Positions 1 to 7,383 of a DNA stretch of 39,562 nt are shown in pieces. Within the stretch, counting starts at the first letter, position 1; every line of letters starts with the position of its first letter. Both the position numbers and the translations under genes were made by a program. Under the pieces are notes generated by a model, which saw nothing but the letters and a program-made list of their open reading frames with translations, was not told where the DNA came from and made no database searches. Source of the DNA: an uncultured Christensenellaceae bacterium (GTDB lineage: Bacteria; Bacillota; Clostridia; Christensenellales; Pumilibacteraceae); the NCBI GenBank assembly GCA_910587805.1, contig CAJUNM010000003.1:47184-86745 (forward strand), in the 5' to 3' direction.

Positions 1-1
1 G

Positions 2-34
2 CTCGTAATTGAGTTGTCGATCTTGCGCAAGTGA
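2..34 (+). CDS. 3' end of an upstream phage gene (partial)
   Basis: An open frame enters from the left edge and ends at the TGA at 32-34, encoding LVIELSILRK. The TGA overlaps the GTG start of the next gene (GTGA), the usual arrangement of translationally coupled phage genes. This is the main reason to think the frame is real. Only ten residues are visible, so the product cannot be identified. By position upstream of a scaffold and capsid gene it could be a portal or minor head protein. Confidence 0.35.
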   Translation, partial: LVIELSILRK

Positions 35-279
35 ACGTCAATCGCGCCGAGTACGAAAACTACAAGGACAAATACGATCTGTGCGAGTTCGACGACCACG
101 ACCTGCACGTCGATGCGCACGTCAAGTATTTGATTTCCGAGCAGCCTTCGGGAAAGAGGGCGGAGCGGCTGAAAGCGCATATAATCGAACATAAAAAGTA
201 TGCTGCGCTCGCCGCACAAGCCGCGGCGCAGGCGCAAGCCGATAACGGCGCGACCGACGCGCAAGGAGTACGGGAATAA
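31..279 (+). CDS. small phage protein upstream of the scaffold, function unknown
   Basis: Encodes 82 residues from a GTG start that overlaps the stop of the preceding frame by four bases. The in-frame stop at 10-12 rules out a start much further upstream. The N-terminal half is charged (KDKYDLCEFDDHDLHVDAHV). The middle is helical and lysine/arginine-rich, and the tail is an alanine/glutamine run. The stop TAA shares its last A with the next ATG (TAATG), so it is coupled to the putative scaffold gene. I recognise no catalytic motif. From its position it is probably a minor head-assembly protein of the same phage cassette, but this rests on context alone. Confidence 0.55.
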   Translation: MNVNRAEYENYKDKYDLCEFDDHDLHVDAHVKYLISEQPSGKRAERLKAHIIEHKKYAALAAQAAAQAQADNGATDAQGVRE

Positions 280-836
280 TGAAAAAAGACGAACAAAACT
301 ATTACGGAAAATTCGGCACGGCGAAAGCGTTGCTCGATGCCTATAACGCGCTCGAAGCTCAATTTACCAAGCGCTGCCAGCTCGTAAGCGAGCTACAAGC
401 GGAGCTTGAGCGGAGCGCGCAGGCTCGAGGGTGCGACGCGCAGAATATCGCGGACGGAAACGTGCGCGGCGACGGAAACGTTGACGTTGCCGCAGGCGAG
501 CCGAATACCGCGACGTTCGCCGTTGCGGAAAGCGACGAAGGCGCGACCGATACGGAGCGGCAAGCATTGACGGACGAGGCTCGGCAGAGCGGGCTTGCCT
601 TCGACGCGGTAATAAACGAGATAGCGGCAAACGCGTGCGAGTATGCCGAGGCATTGTCGGAAGTGCCCGAGATATTCGATGCGTGCATAGCGCGCTATAA
701 GCAAATGCGTATAGGCGGCGGGCATGTTTGCTTGACGCACGGCACGGCGGTTCTGACGCCGGTAAAGCGTCCCGCCACGCTCGAGGAAGCGAAGGCTTTG
801 ACCGACTGTATGCTCAAACGTCAGTCGCGCGGATGA
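279..836 (+). CDS. putative phage capsid scaffolding protein
   Basis: A 185-residue acidic protein immediately before the major capsid gene, the classic scaffold position. Its N-terminus (GKFGTAKALLDAYNALEAQF, about residues 11-30) followed by a predicted coiled coil (about 31-50) resembles scaffold-like proteins of Clostridia phages. Residues 50-105 are a low-complexity Ala/Asp/Glu/Gly linker. The C-terminal 70 residues contain a more ordered segment with two cysteines. In tailed phages, scaffolds are helical, acidic and variable in sequence, and they direct assembly of the HK97-fold shell before being lost. The role is inferred from position and composition, as no protease domain is visible. 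The start overlaps the upstream stop by one base. Confidence 0.6.
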   Translation: MKKDEQNYYGKFGTAKALLDAYNALEAQFTKRCQLVSELQAELERSAQARGCDAQNIADGNVRGDGNVDVAAGEPNTATFAVAESDEGATDTERQALTDEARQSGLAFDAVINEIAANACEYAEALSEVPEIFDACIARYKQMRIGGGHVCLTHGTAVLTPVKRPATLEEAKALTDCMLKRQSRG

Positions 837-873
837 CAGCCGCGCGGCGAAAAAATTAAAGGAGAAAATATTT

Positions 874-2022
874 ATGGTAACATTGCAAAACGCGGAAAAC
901 GCACTCAAGTCCGTATATCTCGGAACGGTGACCGATCTGCTCAATACGCGCGTAAATCCCTTGCTCACAAAAATAGAGCAGACTTCCGCCGACGTTTGGG
1001 GCAAAGAGATACGCACCGCGGCGCGATTCGGCATCAACGGCGGCATAGGCGCGGGCGACGAGGACGGCGATCTGCCCGATGCGTACGGCAACAACTATTT
1101 GCAGTTCGTGACTACGCTCAAAAATCTCTACGGACAGATAGAGATATCCGACAAAGCCATACGCGCGTCCGAGGACGGGCGCGGCGCTTTTACCGACCTT
1201 CTCAATGCCGAGCTCGAAGGGCTTTTGAATGCGTCCAAATTCAATCTCGGCAGAATGCTCTACGGCGACGGCACGGGCAAGCTTTGTTCTTTTTCGGATA
1301 GTGACGCGGGCGTCGTTTGCGACAACACGCGCAATCTTATCGAGGGCTTGGTCGTTGACGTTTACGGCTCGTCCGGCACGAAAAAAGGCTCTGCGCGCAT
1401 AACTTACGTCGATCGCAAGAGCAACAAGGTGCAGCACGACAATTCTACGCTCGCATTGGCAAGCGGCGACGTGATGTACGTTCAAGGCTCTAAAGATAAG
1501 GAGATCACGGGTATCGGCGCGTTGTTCGACGGTACGAGCATTTACGGCGTGCAAAAGAGCGCGCACCCGTTCCTCAATCCCTACGCCAAGGACGTCAACG
1601 GCGCGATCGACGAGATCGTCATTCAGGAGGCGATCGACGCGCTCGAGAACGACGCAGGCTCTACGGTCGATTTTATCGCGTGTTCGCAGGACGCCAAGTA
1701 TTCGTTCATCGACTACATGTCCTCGTTCAAGCGCAATATCGACTTTACCGAACTCGAGGGCGGGTTCAAAACCATATCGTATAACGGGTTGCCGCTCGTG
1801 TACGACAGGTTCGTGCCCGACGGCTGTATGTATCTTTTGAACACAAAGGCGTTCAGACTGCATCAGCTTTGCGATTGGCGTTTCCTCGAAACGGAGAACG
1901 GTAAGATACTTCGACAGAATCAAGGCAAGCCGACGTATACGGCTACGCTCGTCAAGTATTGCGATCTCATATGTCAAAAGCCGAACGGTCAGGCTAAGCT
2001 TTCGGGCATAAAGCGAGCTTGA
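874..2022 (+). CDS. phage major capsid protein (HK97-fold type)
   Basis: A 382-residue protein, within the usual size of HK97-fold coat proteins and preceded by a strong AAAGGAG site about 8 bases before the ATG. Recognisable features are an N-terminal helical segment with VNPLLTKIEQTSADVWGKEI, the stretch RFGINGGIGAGDEDGDLPDA at about residues 51-70, and QIEISDKAIRAS at about 91-102. These match a capsid family common in prophages of uncultured Clostridia. The C-terminal half is beta-rich, with a conserved-looking GLPLVYDRFVPDGCMYLLNT strand region near residues 307-326, typical of the capsid axial domain. It follows a scaffold-like gene, and the next gene's start overlaps its stop. I identify it by resemblance and context; a structure prediction would settle the fold. 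Confidence 0.78.
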   Translation: MVTLQNAENALKSVYLGTVTDLLNTRVNPLLTKIEQTSADVWGKEIRTAARFGINGGIGAGDEDGDLPDAYGNNYLQFVTTLKNLYGQIEISDKAIRASEDGRGAFTDLLNAELEGLLNASKFNLGRMLYGDGTGKLCSFSDSDAGVVCDNTRNLIEGLVVDVYGSSGTKKGSARITYVDRKSNKVQHDNSTLALASGDVMYVQGSKDKEITGIGALFDGTSIYGVQKSAHPFLNPYAKDVNGAIDEIVIQEAIDALENDAGSTVDFIACSQDAKYSFIDYMSSFKRNIDFTELEGGFKTISYNGLPLVYDRFVPDGCMYLLNTKAFRLHQLCDWRFLETENGKILRQNQGKPTYTATLVKYCDLICQKPNGQAKLSGIKRA

Positions 2023-2339
2023 CGGGACGCGAGATCGTCGACGACATGTTCGGCGTGGCGAGGCGGCTCAAGTCGATAGACGACGGATACTTTGTGTTTT
2101 TGAACTACGCGACCGGAAAGTTTGAAGTGCACAACCGCAAAGAGCGCCCCAATACGCTTTGTCTCGTTCTGCCGTTCGATACGCTGGACGAGCGTACCGT
2201 GAACCGCGTGCTGTATACGCGCGCCGAACGCGTCGAAAAGCTTGTTGCGGATATGGAAAGAAACAATGCCATAGCCGAAAAGGCGCGCCTCGCCGCGGCG
2301 GTAGACAAAGCGGCGTGCGCGGTGCAACGGGATAGATAA
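2019..2339 (+). CDS. conserved small phage head protein, function unknown
   Basis: Encodes 106 residues from a TTG that overlaps the capsid stop codon (TTGA), implying translational coupling. An alternative ATG exists at 2046 but has no better ribosome site. The centre (DDGYFVFLNYATGKFEVHN followed by TLCLVLPFDTLDERTV) is a compact beta-alpha segment. The last 40 residues form an amphipathic charged helix. Proteins of this type regularly follow the capsid gene in Clostridia prophages and have no assigned role. A capsid decoration or head-completion function is plausible from its place between coat and connector genes, but nothing in the sequence proves it. Confidence 0.6.
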   Translation: MTGREIVDDMFGVARRLKSIDDGYFVFLNYATGKFEVHNRKERPNTLCLVLPFDTLDERTVNRVLYTRAERVEKLVADMERNNAIAEKARLAAAVDKAACAVQRDR

Positions 2340-2383
2340 TATGCTGCGCCAAAGCATATTTGTCTGTCCGAAAGGGGGAGATA

Positions 2384-2935
2384 ATGACGGTAAGAGAAAT
2401 CGCAAGATCGTCGGCTTCGCTTTTGCAAGCCGACGACATAGAAGAACTTTTGGCTGCGGAGGACGTTAACGCGGAGGACGATGCGGACGTTAAAGCGCTT
2501 GTGCGCTGCGTCAATCTTGCAGTGTCGGAGCTTGCGGGAAACGGGTTTTTGCGCGATGCGTCGGCGACGGCGGAGGCGGCGGACGGCGTTATTCCGTTCG
2601 CCGTGCTTTCGCCCGCGCCGATCAAGATAACGGCGGTGCGCAAAAACGGCGTATGCGTAAACTTCGCCGTCGACGGTCGGGGTATAGCGGTATATGCCGA
2701 CGGTACGTACGAAGTGCGATATACGCCCGCGCCGCCCGAGTACGGGCTGGACGACGAGACGGAATTGGCGGAGTTTTGCCCGAGCGATGCGGCGGCGTGC
2801 CTTGCGGCGCGCAACTACTGCCTCGTGACGGGACGTACCGACGACGCGTCGGTCTGGGATCAGATGTACGAACGGCATGCTGAGCTATTCAGATTGACCA
2901 GACGCGCGAGTCTTCCGACGCGCAAGTGGAAATAA
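2384..2935 (+). CDS. putative phage head-tail connector/adaptor protein
   Basis: A 183-residue acidic protein. The ATG at 2384 is chosen because a GGGGGAG ribosome site lies four bases upstream; the earlier in-frame GTG at 2360 has none. The pattern is an N-terminal helical part, LVRCVNLAVSELAGNGFL at about residues 40-57, a central beta part ending in TYEVRYTPAPPEY, and a C-terminal helical pair rich in Ala. The same layout occurs in connector-like proteins found just after capsid genes in Clostridia prophages. Such proteins extend the portal at the neck of the head. The assignment is from layout and gene order. The following 100 bases hold a repeat, not a gene. Confidence 0.55.
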   Translation: MTVREIARSSASLLQADDIEELLAAEDVNAEDDADVKALVRCVNLAVSELAGNGFLRDASATAEAADGVIPFAVLSPAPIKITAVRKNGVCVNFAVDGRGIAVYADGTYEVRYTPAPPEYGLDDETELAEFCPSDAAACLAARNYCLVTGRTDDASVWDQMYERHAELFRLTRRASLPTRKWK

Positions 2936-2937
2936 CG

Positions 2938-3018
2938 GGTTTGCAATTGCGTGCTTCGCGCAGCATACGACAGCTTGCCCGTCGGACGCGCGACTGCGCT
3001 TGCAAAACGTTTTGTGAT
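2938..3018. repeat. imperfect inverted repeat sharing a 23-bp block with the purM-purN gap
   Basis: The gap between two phage genes is an imperfect foldback: GTTTGCAATTGCG on the left can pair with the reverse of CGCTTGCAAAAC on the right. Positions 2975-2997 match positions 12457-12479 in 22 of 23 bases; the mismatch is at 2984. The shared block begins TTGCCCGTC and ends GACGCGCGACTGC. Its presence in both phage and housekeeping intergenic DNA marks it as a dispersed genomic repeat and not a phage regulatory site. Confidence 0.6.
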
Positions 3019-3038
3019 AAGGAGGTCATATTCGTAAA

Positions 3039-4424
3039 ATGGATATTCCCGTAAAGGCGAGATACAGAAAAAAGCCGCGGCGGTTTGGCGCGCCGGACGT
3101 GAAAAACGACGAGAGCATCCCCGATCTATCCACTGCCACGGAATGTTACAACTTCGACTGCTCGACCGGCGCATTGCGCGAAGGATTCGGCGTTGCGGCG
3201 TCAGAGACCGTGCCGTCGGAGGCGCGTCGGTATTGGTCGTTTAAGTATTATTCCGAGGAGGCGGGCGCGTACGTCGATCAGTATATTTACCAGATAGAGA
3301 ACGGCAGGATCATGTACTACGACAGCTATACGCTGAAAAACAAGTATCTAACGCCGCTCATGCTCGGACCGGTTACCGCGATACAGTACAGGCTCAAGTC
3401 GGACGACGTTATATTTTTTGCGAGCAAGGAGCGCGGGCTTTTGGTGTGGAGCGGCTCGGTGGTGCGCGAATACAATGCCGCGCCGCACATCAAGTCGATG
3501 GCGTTGCACTACGAGCGTTTGTTCGTGACGAGCTACGACGACCCGACCAAACTGTTCTTTTCGGACGATCTCGATCCTACTAATTGGAACGTGTCGGAAA
3601 ATGCCGCGGGGTTTATAGAACTGCTCGACGAGCGCGGCGCGCTGAATAAGGTTGTGTCGTTCGGCAATTATCTGTATGTTTTCCGCGAGCACGGGATTAG
3701 CCGATTGACGGCGTTTGCCGATCAGAGCGAATTTTCGGTGATCAATCTTTTCGTATCCGCGGGGCGGATATACGAGGACAGCATTGCCGTATGCGGCTCG
3801 TTTATCATATTCGCAGCGTCGGACGGATTGTACGCTTTCGACGGATATTCGTGCACGCGCATAATGAAATCGCTCGACCGACTGTTGAATACCGCCGTTT
3901 ACAAATCGAGCGCATATTTCGACGGCAAGTATTATTTGTCGTTTTGCACCGAGTTCGGCGACGGTGCGCAGATCGGGTGCGAGGCTGGCGAACATTCCGC
4001 CAACGCACTGCTCGTGTACGACGTTGCGCACGGCGAGATCTCGGTATCGCGCGGGCTTGATATATCGTATCTCGGAGTTGCTTACTATCTCGGCGAGGAT
4101 ACGCTGTTCGCATGCGAGAGCGGGCGGGGCGGAGTGATGGCGCATAACGGAATGCGGTTCGACGAACCGCTGCGTAAGGTTTGGAAAAGCGCGCTCGCCG
4201 ATTTCGGCACGCCGGACAAAACGAAAACTCTGCGCGAGCTGTATATCGACACGGACGTTCCGCTGACGCTTACGCTCGATAACGGCAAGCGCAAAAAGAC
4301 GGTCAAGGTAAAGTCGGGCAACCGCAGAGTGCGTGCGAACATGACAGTCAAGCGCGTTCGGATCGAGATTGAAACGGACGCGCCGACGTGCCGTATACGC
4401 GTGCCGACCGTTATCTATTCTTAA
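3039..4424 (+). CDS. phage beta-propeller-like packaged-DNA stabilisation (gp10-like) protein
   Basis: A 461-residue protein rich in short beta repeats: many Tyr/Phe/Gly-rich strands, LLVWSG, LFFSDDLDPTNWN at about 169-181, LYVFREHGISRL, DGLYAFDGYSCTRI. In podoviruses of the P22 type, gp10 is a beta-propeller plug that closes the portal after DNA packaging. The motif describing a data point plotted as SDDLDPTNW is common in such proteins. The last 70 residues form a separate beta domain, rich in Lys/Thr/Val, possibly for contact with tail or needle. The ATG follows an AAGGAGGT site 12 bases upstream. The assignment is from fold-like pattern and position after the connector gene. It could also be another tail-hub or receptor-binding beta-propeller. 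Confidence 0.55.
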   Translation: MDIPVKARYRKKPRRFGAPDVKNDESIPDLSTATECYNFDCSTGALREGFGVAASETVPSEARRYWSFKYYSEEAGAYVDQYIYQIENGRIMYYDSYTLKNKYLTPLMLGPVTAIQYRLKSDDVIFFASKERGLLVWSGSVVREYNAAPHIKSMALHYERLFVTSYDDPTKLFFSDDLDPTNWNVSENAAGFIELLDERGALNKVVSFGNYLYVFREHGISRLTAFADQSEFSVINLFVSAGRIYEDSIAVCGSFIIFAASDGLYAFDGYSCTRIMKSLDRLLNTAVYKSSAYFDGKYYLSFCTEFGDGAQIGCEAGEHSANALLVYDVAHGEISVSRGLDISYLGVAYYLGEDTLFACESGRGGVMAHNGMRFDEPLRKVWKSALADFGTPDKTKTLRELYIDTDVPLTLTLDNGKRKKTVKVKSGNRRVRANMTVKRVRIEIETDAPTCRIRVPTVIYS

Positions 4425-4436
4425 AGGAGTTGCGGT

Positions 4437-4754
4437 ATGGATAAAGTCGATTTCGCGCTGTGCGGGGTGGAAGACAATATCGAACGCATCAAGCGTTTGG
4501 AACGCGCCGTGTCGGAGCTGAGAAGCAAACGCGCCGTAACGGTCGCGAATGGCGTTGTCGATGGCGGGGTCACGTCGTTCGGGAACGTTTCGGGCGTTTT
4601 GGCGATAATCGCATTCGACGGCGAACGTTGCGACGTTTTTGCGGACGGTAACCGTATAGGCGGCGGCGATCCGCCGATCGTAGCGGAGCTTTCGCAAGGC
4701 GCGCTCACGCTCGGCGGCGTGCGCGAAAACGCGAAGGCGTTTATAATACGATAG
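4437..4754 (+). CDS. small phage protein, function unknown
   Basis: Encodes 105 residues, starting 12 bases after the previous stop behind an AAAGGAG site. The first 35 residues are helical and charged (a predicted coiled coil with DNIERIKRLERAVSELRSKR). The remainder is a glycine/valine-rich beta domain. This short-coil-plus-beta architecture is seen in small tail-fibre or needle adaptors, but I do not recognise the family. The stop codon is overlapped by the first bases of the 4753-4921 palindromic element, suggesting the element inserted at the very end of the gene. Confidence 0.5.
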   Translation: MDKVDFALCGVEDNIERIKRLERAVSELRSKRAVTVANGVVDGGVTSFGNVSGVLAIIAFDGERCDVFADGNRIGGGDPPIVAELSQGALTLGGVRENAKAFIIR

Positions 4755-4921
4755 GAACCAACGATTAAGTTCGTGCGGCGTCCTTGCTGTCGATTCCCGC
4801 GATACGTGCAGCAAATCGAAGCGCACGTACGCTTTAATCCAAGTACGAGCGCATCGATTTGCTTTCGTCTTACGAAAATCGTCGACGCAATTACGTTCGC
4901 GTCACTTAATCATCGGTTCCT
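4753..4921. repeat. 169-bp palindromic foldback element (MITE-like)
   Basis: The ends are inverted repeats: AGGAACC then GATTAAGT at 4753-4770, and the complementary ACTTAAT then GGTTCCT at 4904-4921, differing only at a 3-base bubble. The centre is also inverted: AGCAAATCG with GCGC and CGTAC on the left (about 4810-4830) pairs with GTACGAGCGCATCGATTTGC on the right. Nearly the whole element can therefore fold into one long hairpin with a small loop around 4833-4842. It has no coding capacity. This is the structure of a miniature foldback element or bacterial MITE. Confidence 0.75.
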
Positions 4922-4944
4922 AAATTATATGAAAGGGGTATAGA

Positions 4945-5238
4945 ATGGAAGAGATCATAACGCTTGCCGTTGCCGAAGGGTTGTGGGCGGTGCTGTTTTG
5001 CGGATTGCTCGTATATCAGCTGCGCGATAACCGTCGGCGCGAGAGCAGGTATGCGCAGATAATAGACGCGCTCGCGGAACGGCTCGGCGCGGTGGAGCTT
5101 GTAAAATCGGACACGGACGAGATAAAGACCAAAGCCGACAGTATCAAGACAGATACCGAAAAAATAAAGTCGAACACGCAAAAGCTCGTCGGGCTTGAAA
5201 AAAGCCGCGCCGACGGCGCTGTATGCGCAAACGTATAA
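4945..5238 (+). CDS. BhlA/UviB-type holin-like membrane protein
   Basis: A 97-residue protein with one N-terminal membrane segment (about residues 5-26, beginning MEEIITLAVAEGLWAVLFCG). This is followed by a basic stretch (RDNRRRESR) and a long hydrophilic coiled coil with repeated Asp/Lys/Thr heptads (KSDTDEIKTKADSIKTDTEK). The N-terminus is typical of BhlA/UviB proteins, short holin-like or bacteriocin-associated proteins of Bacillota phages. The Asp/Lys-rich tail is longer than in plain BhlA (about 70 residues) and could trimerise. A GGGG site precedes the ATG. The gene sits upstream of a coiled-coil gene and a second holin. Whether it forms pores or anchors a virion protein is not decided by sequence. 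Confidence 0.68.
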   Translation: MEEIITLAVAEGLWAVLFCGLLVYQLRDNRRRESRYAQIIDALAERLGAVELVKSDTDEIKTKADSIKTDTEKIKSNTQKLVGLEKSRADGAVCANV

Positions 5239-5254
5239 CGGGAGAACAAATGCA

Positions 5255-6142
5255 ATGGCAAATAACGATTACACGTCGCAGCGCGAACTGCTCGAGAAAG
5301 AAATAAAAGAGCTGGAATCGTTGCGAACGGAAATAACAAAACCCGAGCTGCCTACGGTCACGCTCGACGAAAAGGAATACACGCCGCCTACCGACGCGCA
5401 GCTCAAGAACGCGGCGGAATCGGAGCTTGCCGAGTACAAAACTCGGAACGAGCAGGCTATAGCCGCCAAAAACGCCGCCGATGCGGACGCGCTTGCGGCG
5501 CAGAGAAAAGCCGCGGAAAAGCAGTTGGGCGAGCAAATATCCGCGCTCGACGAAGCGTATAGATCCGCCGCGCAGCGCGTGGATAACGACGTGCTCAAGC
5601 GCGGGCTTGCGCGCTCGTCGATAGCGGTCAACAGCAAAGAGCGGCTCGAGGGCGAGTATCTCGGAAAAGCCGCGAACGTGCGCGCCGAGCTCGGCGGAAA
5701 GATAGCCGATCTCGACGGTCAGATCGCCGCTACTGGCGATAAGCTCAAAGCCGCGCTCAACGACTTTAACCTCACGTACGCGGCTAAGCTCAACGATAAG
5801 CTCGCGTCGCTCAAAGCCGAGCGCGAAAAAAAGATCGACGAGGTTCTCGAGTACAATAACAAGATCAAGGCGGAACAGGCGGCGCTCGACGCCGAACGCG
5901 AAAAGACCGAAAGCAAGCTGTATTCGGACGCAATAGAACAGCGTAAAAAAGCGAACTCGCTCGACTATCTTTCCGACGGCGAACGCGACGAAGTCTATAA
6001 GAGCGTCTTTAACAAGCTCGACGCGTTTTTAGGCTCGCTCTCGGCAAAGGAAGCCAAACACGAAATCCAAAGCTATTCCGTGTATCGCGACCACTTGAGC
6101 AATAAGTATTTCTATATGCTGTACGATAAGTACGGACGCTAA
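5255..6142 (+). CDS. phage coiled-coil protein, function unknown
   Basis: Encodes 295 residues and is almost entirely helical, alanine-, lysine- and glutamate-rich. The ATG at 5255 is preferred over an in-frame ATG at 5195 because GGAG lies ten bases upstream and the earlier start would overlap the BhlA-like gene by 44 bases. A break in the coiled coil around residue 115-125 carries RGLARSSIAVNSKERLEGEY. After this a second coil runs to about residue 230. The C-terminal 50 residues are more mixed, with several tyrosines. Proteins with this coil / RGL-RSSI / coil plan occur in Clostridia prophages next to holin genes. The function is unknown; an internal virion, ejection or tail-shaft protein is possible. 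Confidence 0.6.
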   Translation: MANNDYTSQRELLEKEIKELESLRTEITKPELPTVTLDEKEYTPPTDAQLKNAAESELAEYKTRNEQAIAAKNAADADALAAQRKAAEKQLGEQISALDEAYRSAAQRVDNDVLKRGLARSSIAVNSKERLEGEYLGKAANVRAELGGKIADLDGQIAATGDKLKAALNDFNLTYAAKLNDKLASLKAEREKKIDEVLEYNNKIKAEQAALDAEREKTESKLYSDAIEQRKKANSLDYLSDGERDEVYKSVFNKLDAFLGSLSAKEAKHEIQSYSVYRDHLSNKYFYMLYDKYGR

Positions 6143-6172
6143 AAAAACAGCGGCTGCCGCCGCATTAAAGTT

Positions 6173-6196
6173 AGCGACGTGAGGAATCTCAACCTT
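6173..6196 (+). repeat. fragment of dispersed repeat family A
   Basis: These 24 bases match 36022-36045 at 23 positions (mismatch at the first base of GAGGAATC versus GAAGAATC). They are the distal end of the family A element (core GAAGAATCTCAAC) also seen at 11191-11225 and 20099-20200. The copy lies between the coiled-coil and holin genes of the phage cassette, about 30 bases before the holin ATG. Confidence 0.6.
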
Positions 6197-6222
6197 AATG
6201 TTTGTCAAAAGGGGGGGTAAAA

Positions 6223-6504
6223 ATGAAAATCAAAGAACGCATGAAAAACGTAGGGTTTTGGGTCAGTCTCGTAAGCGCGGTGTTTTTGATACTCGGCGCA
6301 TTCGGCGTGGAAATAGGCGACGACGTGGCGAGCACGGTCATAAACGCGTTGTCGAGTTTGCTCGTGATCCTCGGCGTAGCGTCCGATCCTACGACGGGTA
6401 CGGGCTATCTCGATCCGAAAAGACCGAGCGAGTCGGCATCCGAAACGGTAACGATTGCGAACGACGGCACGGCGAATCCCGATGCGGAAAATAAATCCAA
6501 ATAA
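6223..6504 (+). CDS. phi-LC3-family phage holin
   Basis: A 93-residue protein with the plan of the phi-LC3 holin family (Phage_holin_1). It has a short charged N-terminus (MKIKERMKN), a membrane segment at about residues 11-28 starting FWVSLVSAVFLILGAFG, a short loop, and a second segment at about 37-54 ending in LVILGVASDPTTGTGY. The SDPTT motif followed by a hydrophilic tail with Ser/Glu/Pro is characteristic of the family. The ATG at 6223 follows a run of seven G at 6211-6217; an earlier in-frame TTG at 6202 has no such site. Holins open the cytoplasmic membrane at the end of the lytic cycle. No endolysin gene follows: the cassette ends at a terminator and then host mscL. Confidence 0.82.
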   Translation: MKIKERMKNVGFWVSLVSAVFLILGAFGVEIGDDVASTVINALSSLLVILGVASDPTTGTGYLDPKRPSESASETVTIANDGTANPDAENKSK

Positions 6505-6513
6505 AAAACAGAG

Positions 6514-6544
6514 TCGGGCTTGTCTTTGGGATAAGCCCGATTTT
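6514..6544 (+). terminator. intrinsic terminator after the phage cassette
   Basis: TCGGGCTT (6514-6521) pairs with AAGCCCGA (6533-6540) across an 11-base loop and is followed by TTTT. It lies ten bases past the holin stop and separates the cassette from mscL. Confidence 0.75.
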
Positions 6545-6641
6545 GCATGTCGAATTTCGGGTTCGCCGCATCGCGCAAATATCGAATCAAATACTGTCCG
6601 GTTAAAGCCATCAAGAAATATCGAAAAAAGTCCTGTCGCGG

Positions 6642-6670
6642 TTGACAAACTATGAGATTTTGTGTATTAT
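6642..6670 (+). promoter_or_regulatory. sigma-A type promoter of mscL
   Basis: A perfect TTGACA (6642-6647), a 17-base spacer and TATTAT (6665-6670). The predicted transcription start near 6677 leaves a leader of about 30 bases containing the GGAG site at 6691-6694. Confidence 0.8.
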
Positions 6671-6706
6671 ATGTTCAGTACGAAATCAAAGGAGAAATAC
6701 GCGAAC

Positions 6707-7321
6707 ATGAAAAAACTTTTCAAGGAATTCAAGGACTTTATCACTCGCGGCAACGTGCTCGATCTCGCCGTAGGTATGATAATCGGCGCGGCGTTCACGG
6801 CAATCGTCACCGCGCTCGTAAACGGCATATTCAAGCCGCTCATAAACGCCATACCGATGGGCGAGATCGAGGGGCTTATAACCATGCTCGTAGCAAAGGA
6901 CGTAAACGGCGAGCTTGTTAAAGACACGGGGCTTGCCATAGACCTAACGCAGTCGGTATACATAAATTGGGGCGATTTTATAATGGCTATAATCAATTTC
7001 CTGCTCACCGCCGTTATACTGTTTGCCATAATCAAGACAATAAACACCGTGCGCAAGGGCATGGAAGAAGGGCTTAAAACTCCAAACCTCACCAAAGAGG
7101 AAAAGGCGCAGCTCAAGGCGCAGGGCATGACGAGAAAGCAAATGAAAGAATACGCCGAAAAGCGCGATGCGGAAGCCGCATCCAAAAAAGCCGCGGAAGA
7201 AGCCGCAGCCAAGCCCGAAACGTCCGATCGGATTCTTAAAGATATTCGCGAGTTGCTTCGCGCTCAAAGCGGCGTTGCTGTTCCCGAAGCGTCTCAAACC
7301 GCGGAACCCGAAAATAACTGA
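6707..7321 (+). CDS. mscL: large-conductance mechanosensitive channel MscL, extended
   Basis: MscL forms a pentameric membrane pore that opens under extreme turgor and releases solutes on osmotic downshock. The N-terminus KLFKEFKDFITRGNVLDLAV is diagnostic. The first membrane helix spans about residues 16-43 (GMIIGAAFTAIVTALV), a periplasmic loop follows at about 50-85, and the second helix spans about 89-112. The C-terminal bundle helix (DRILKDIRELLR, 174-185) is present but separated from the second helix by about 60 extra charged, alanine-rich residues. This makes the protein 204 residues against the usual 130-150. The ATG at 6707 matches the family start; in-frame ATGs at 6662 and 6671 lie at or upstream of the -10 box. 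The gene is monocistronic between its own promoter and terminator. Confidence 0.93.
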   Translation: MKKLFKEFKDFITRGNVLDLAVGMIIGAAFTAIVTALVNGIFKPLINAIPMGEIEGLITMLVAKDVNGELVKDTGLAIDLTQSVYINWGDFIMAIINFLLTAVILFAIIKTINTVRKGMEEGLKTPNLTKEEKAQLKAQGMTRKQMKEYAEKRDAEAASKKAAEEAAAKPETSDRILKDIRELLRAQSGVAVPEASQTAEPENN

Positions 7322-7341
7322 TTTATATCCGCCGATACGTA

Positions 7342-7369
7342 AAACCGCCGAGCATTTGCTCGGCGGTTT
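7342..7369. terminator. bidirectional terminator between mscL and the kinase gene
   Basis: A 12-bp perfect stem, AAACCGCCGAGC with GCTCGGCGGTTT, and a 4-base loop. It lies 20 bases after the mscL stop and 15 bases before the minus-strand kinase stop. On the minus strand the stem is followed by a T run, so it should serve both convergent units. Confidence 0.8.
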
Positions 7370-7383
7370 CGTATATGCGATAT

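Noticed and set aside
3348..4826. 492-codon minus-strand frame opposite the phage gp10-like gene
   Set aside because: No motif, no ribosome site; the plus-strand gene has strong ones and fits the operon.
5195..5254. Upstream start for the coiled-coil phage protein
   Set aside because: It would overlap the BhlA-like gene by 44 bases and lacks the ribosome site found before 5255.
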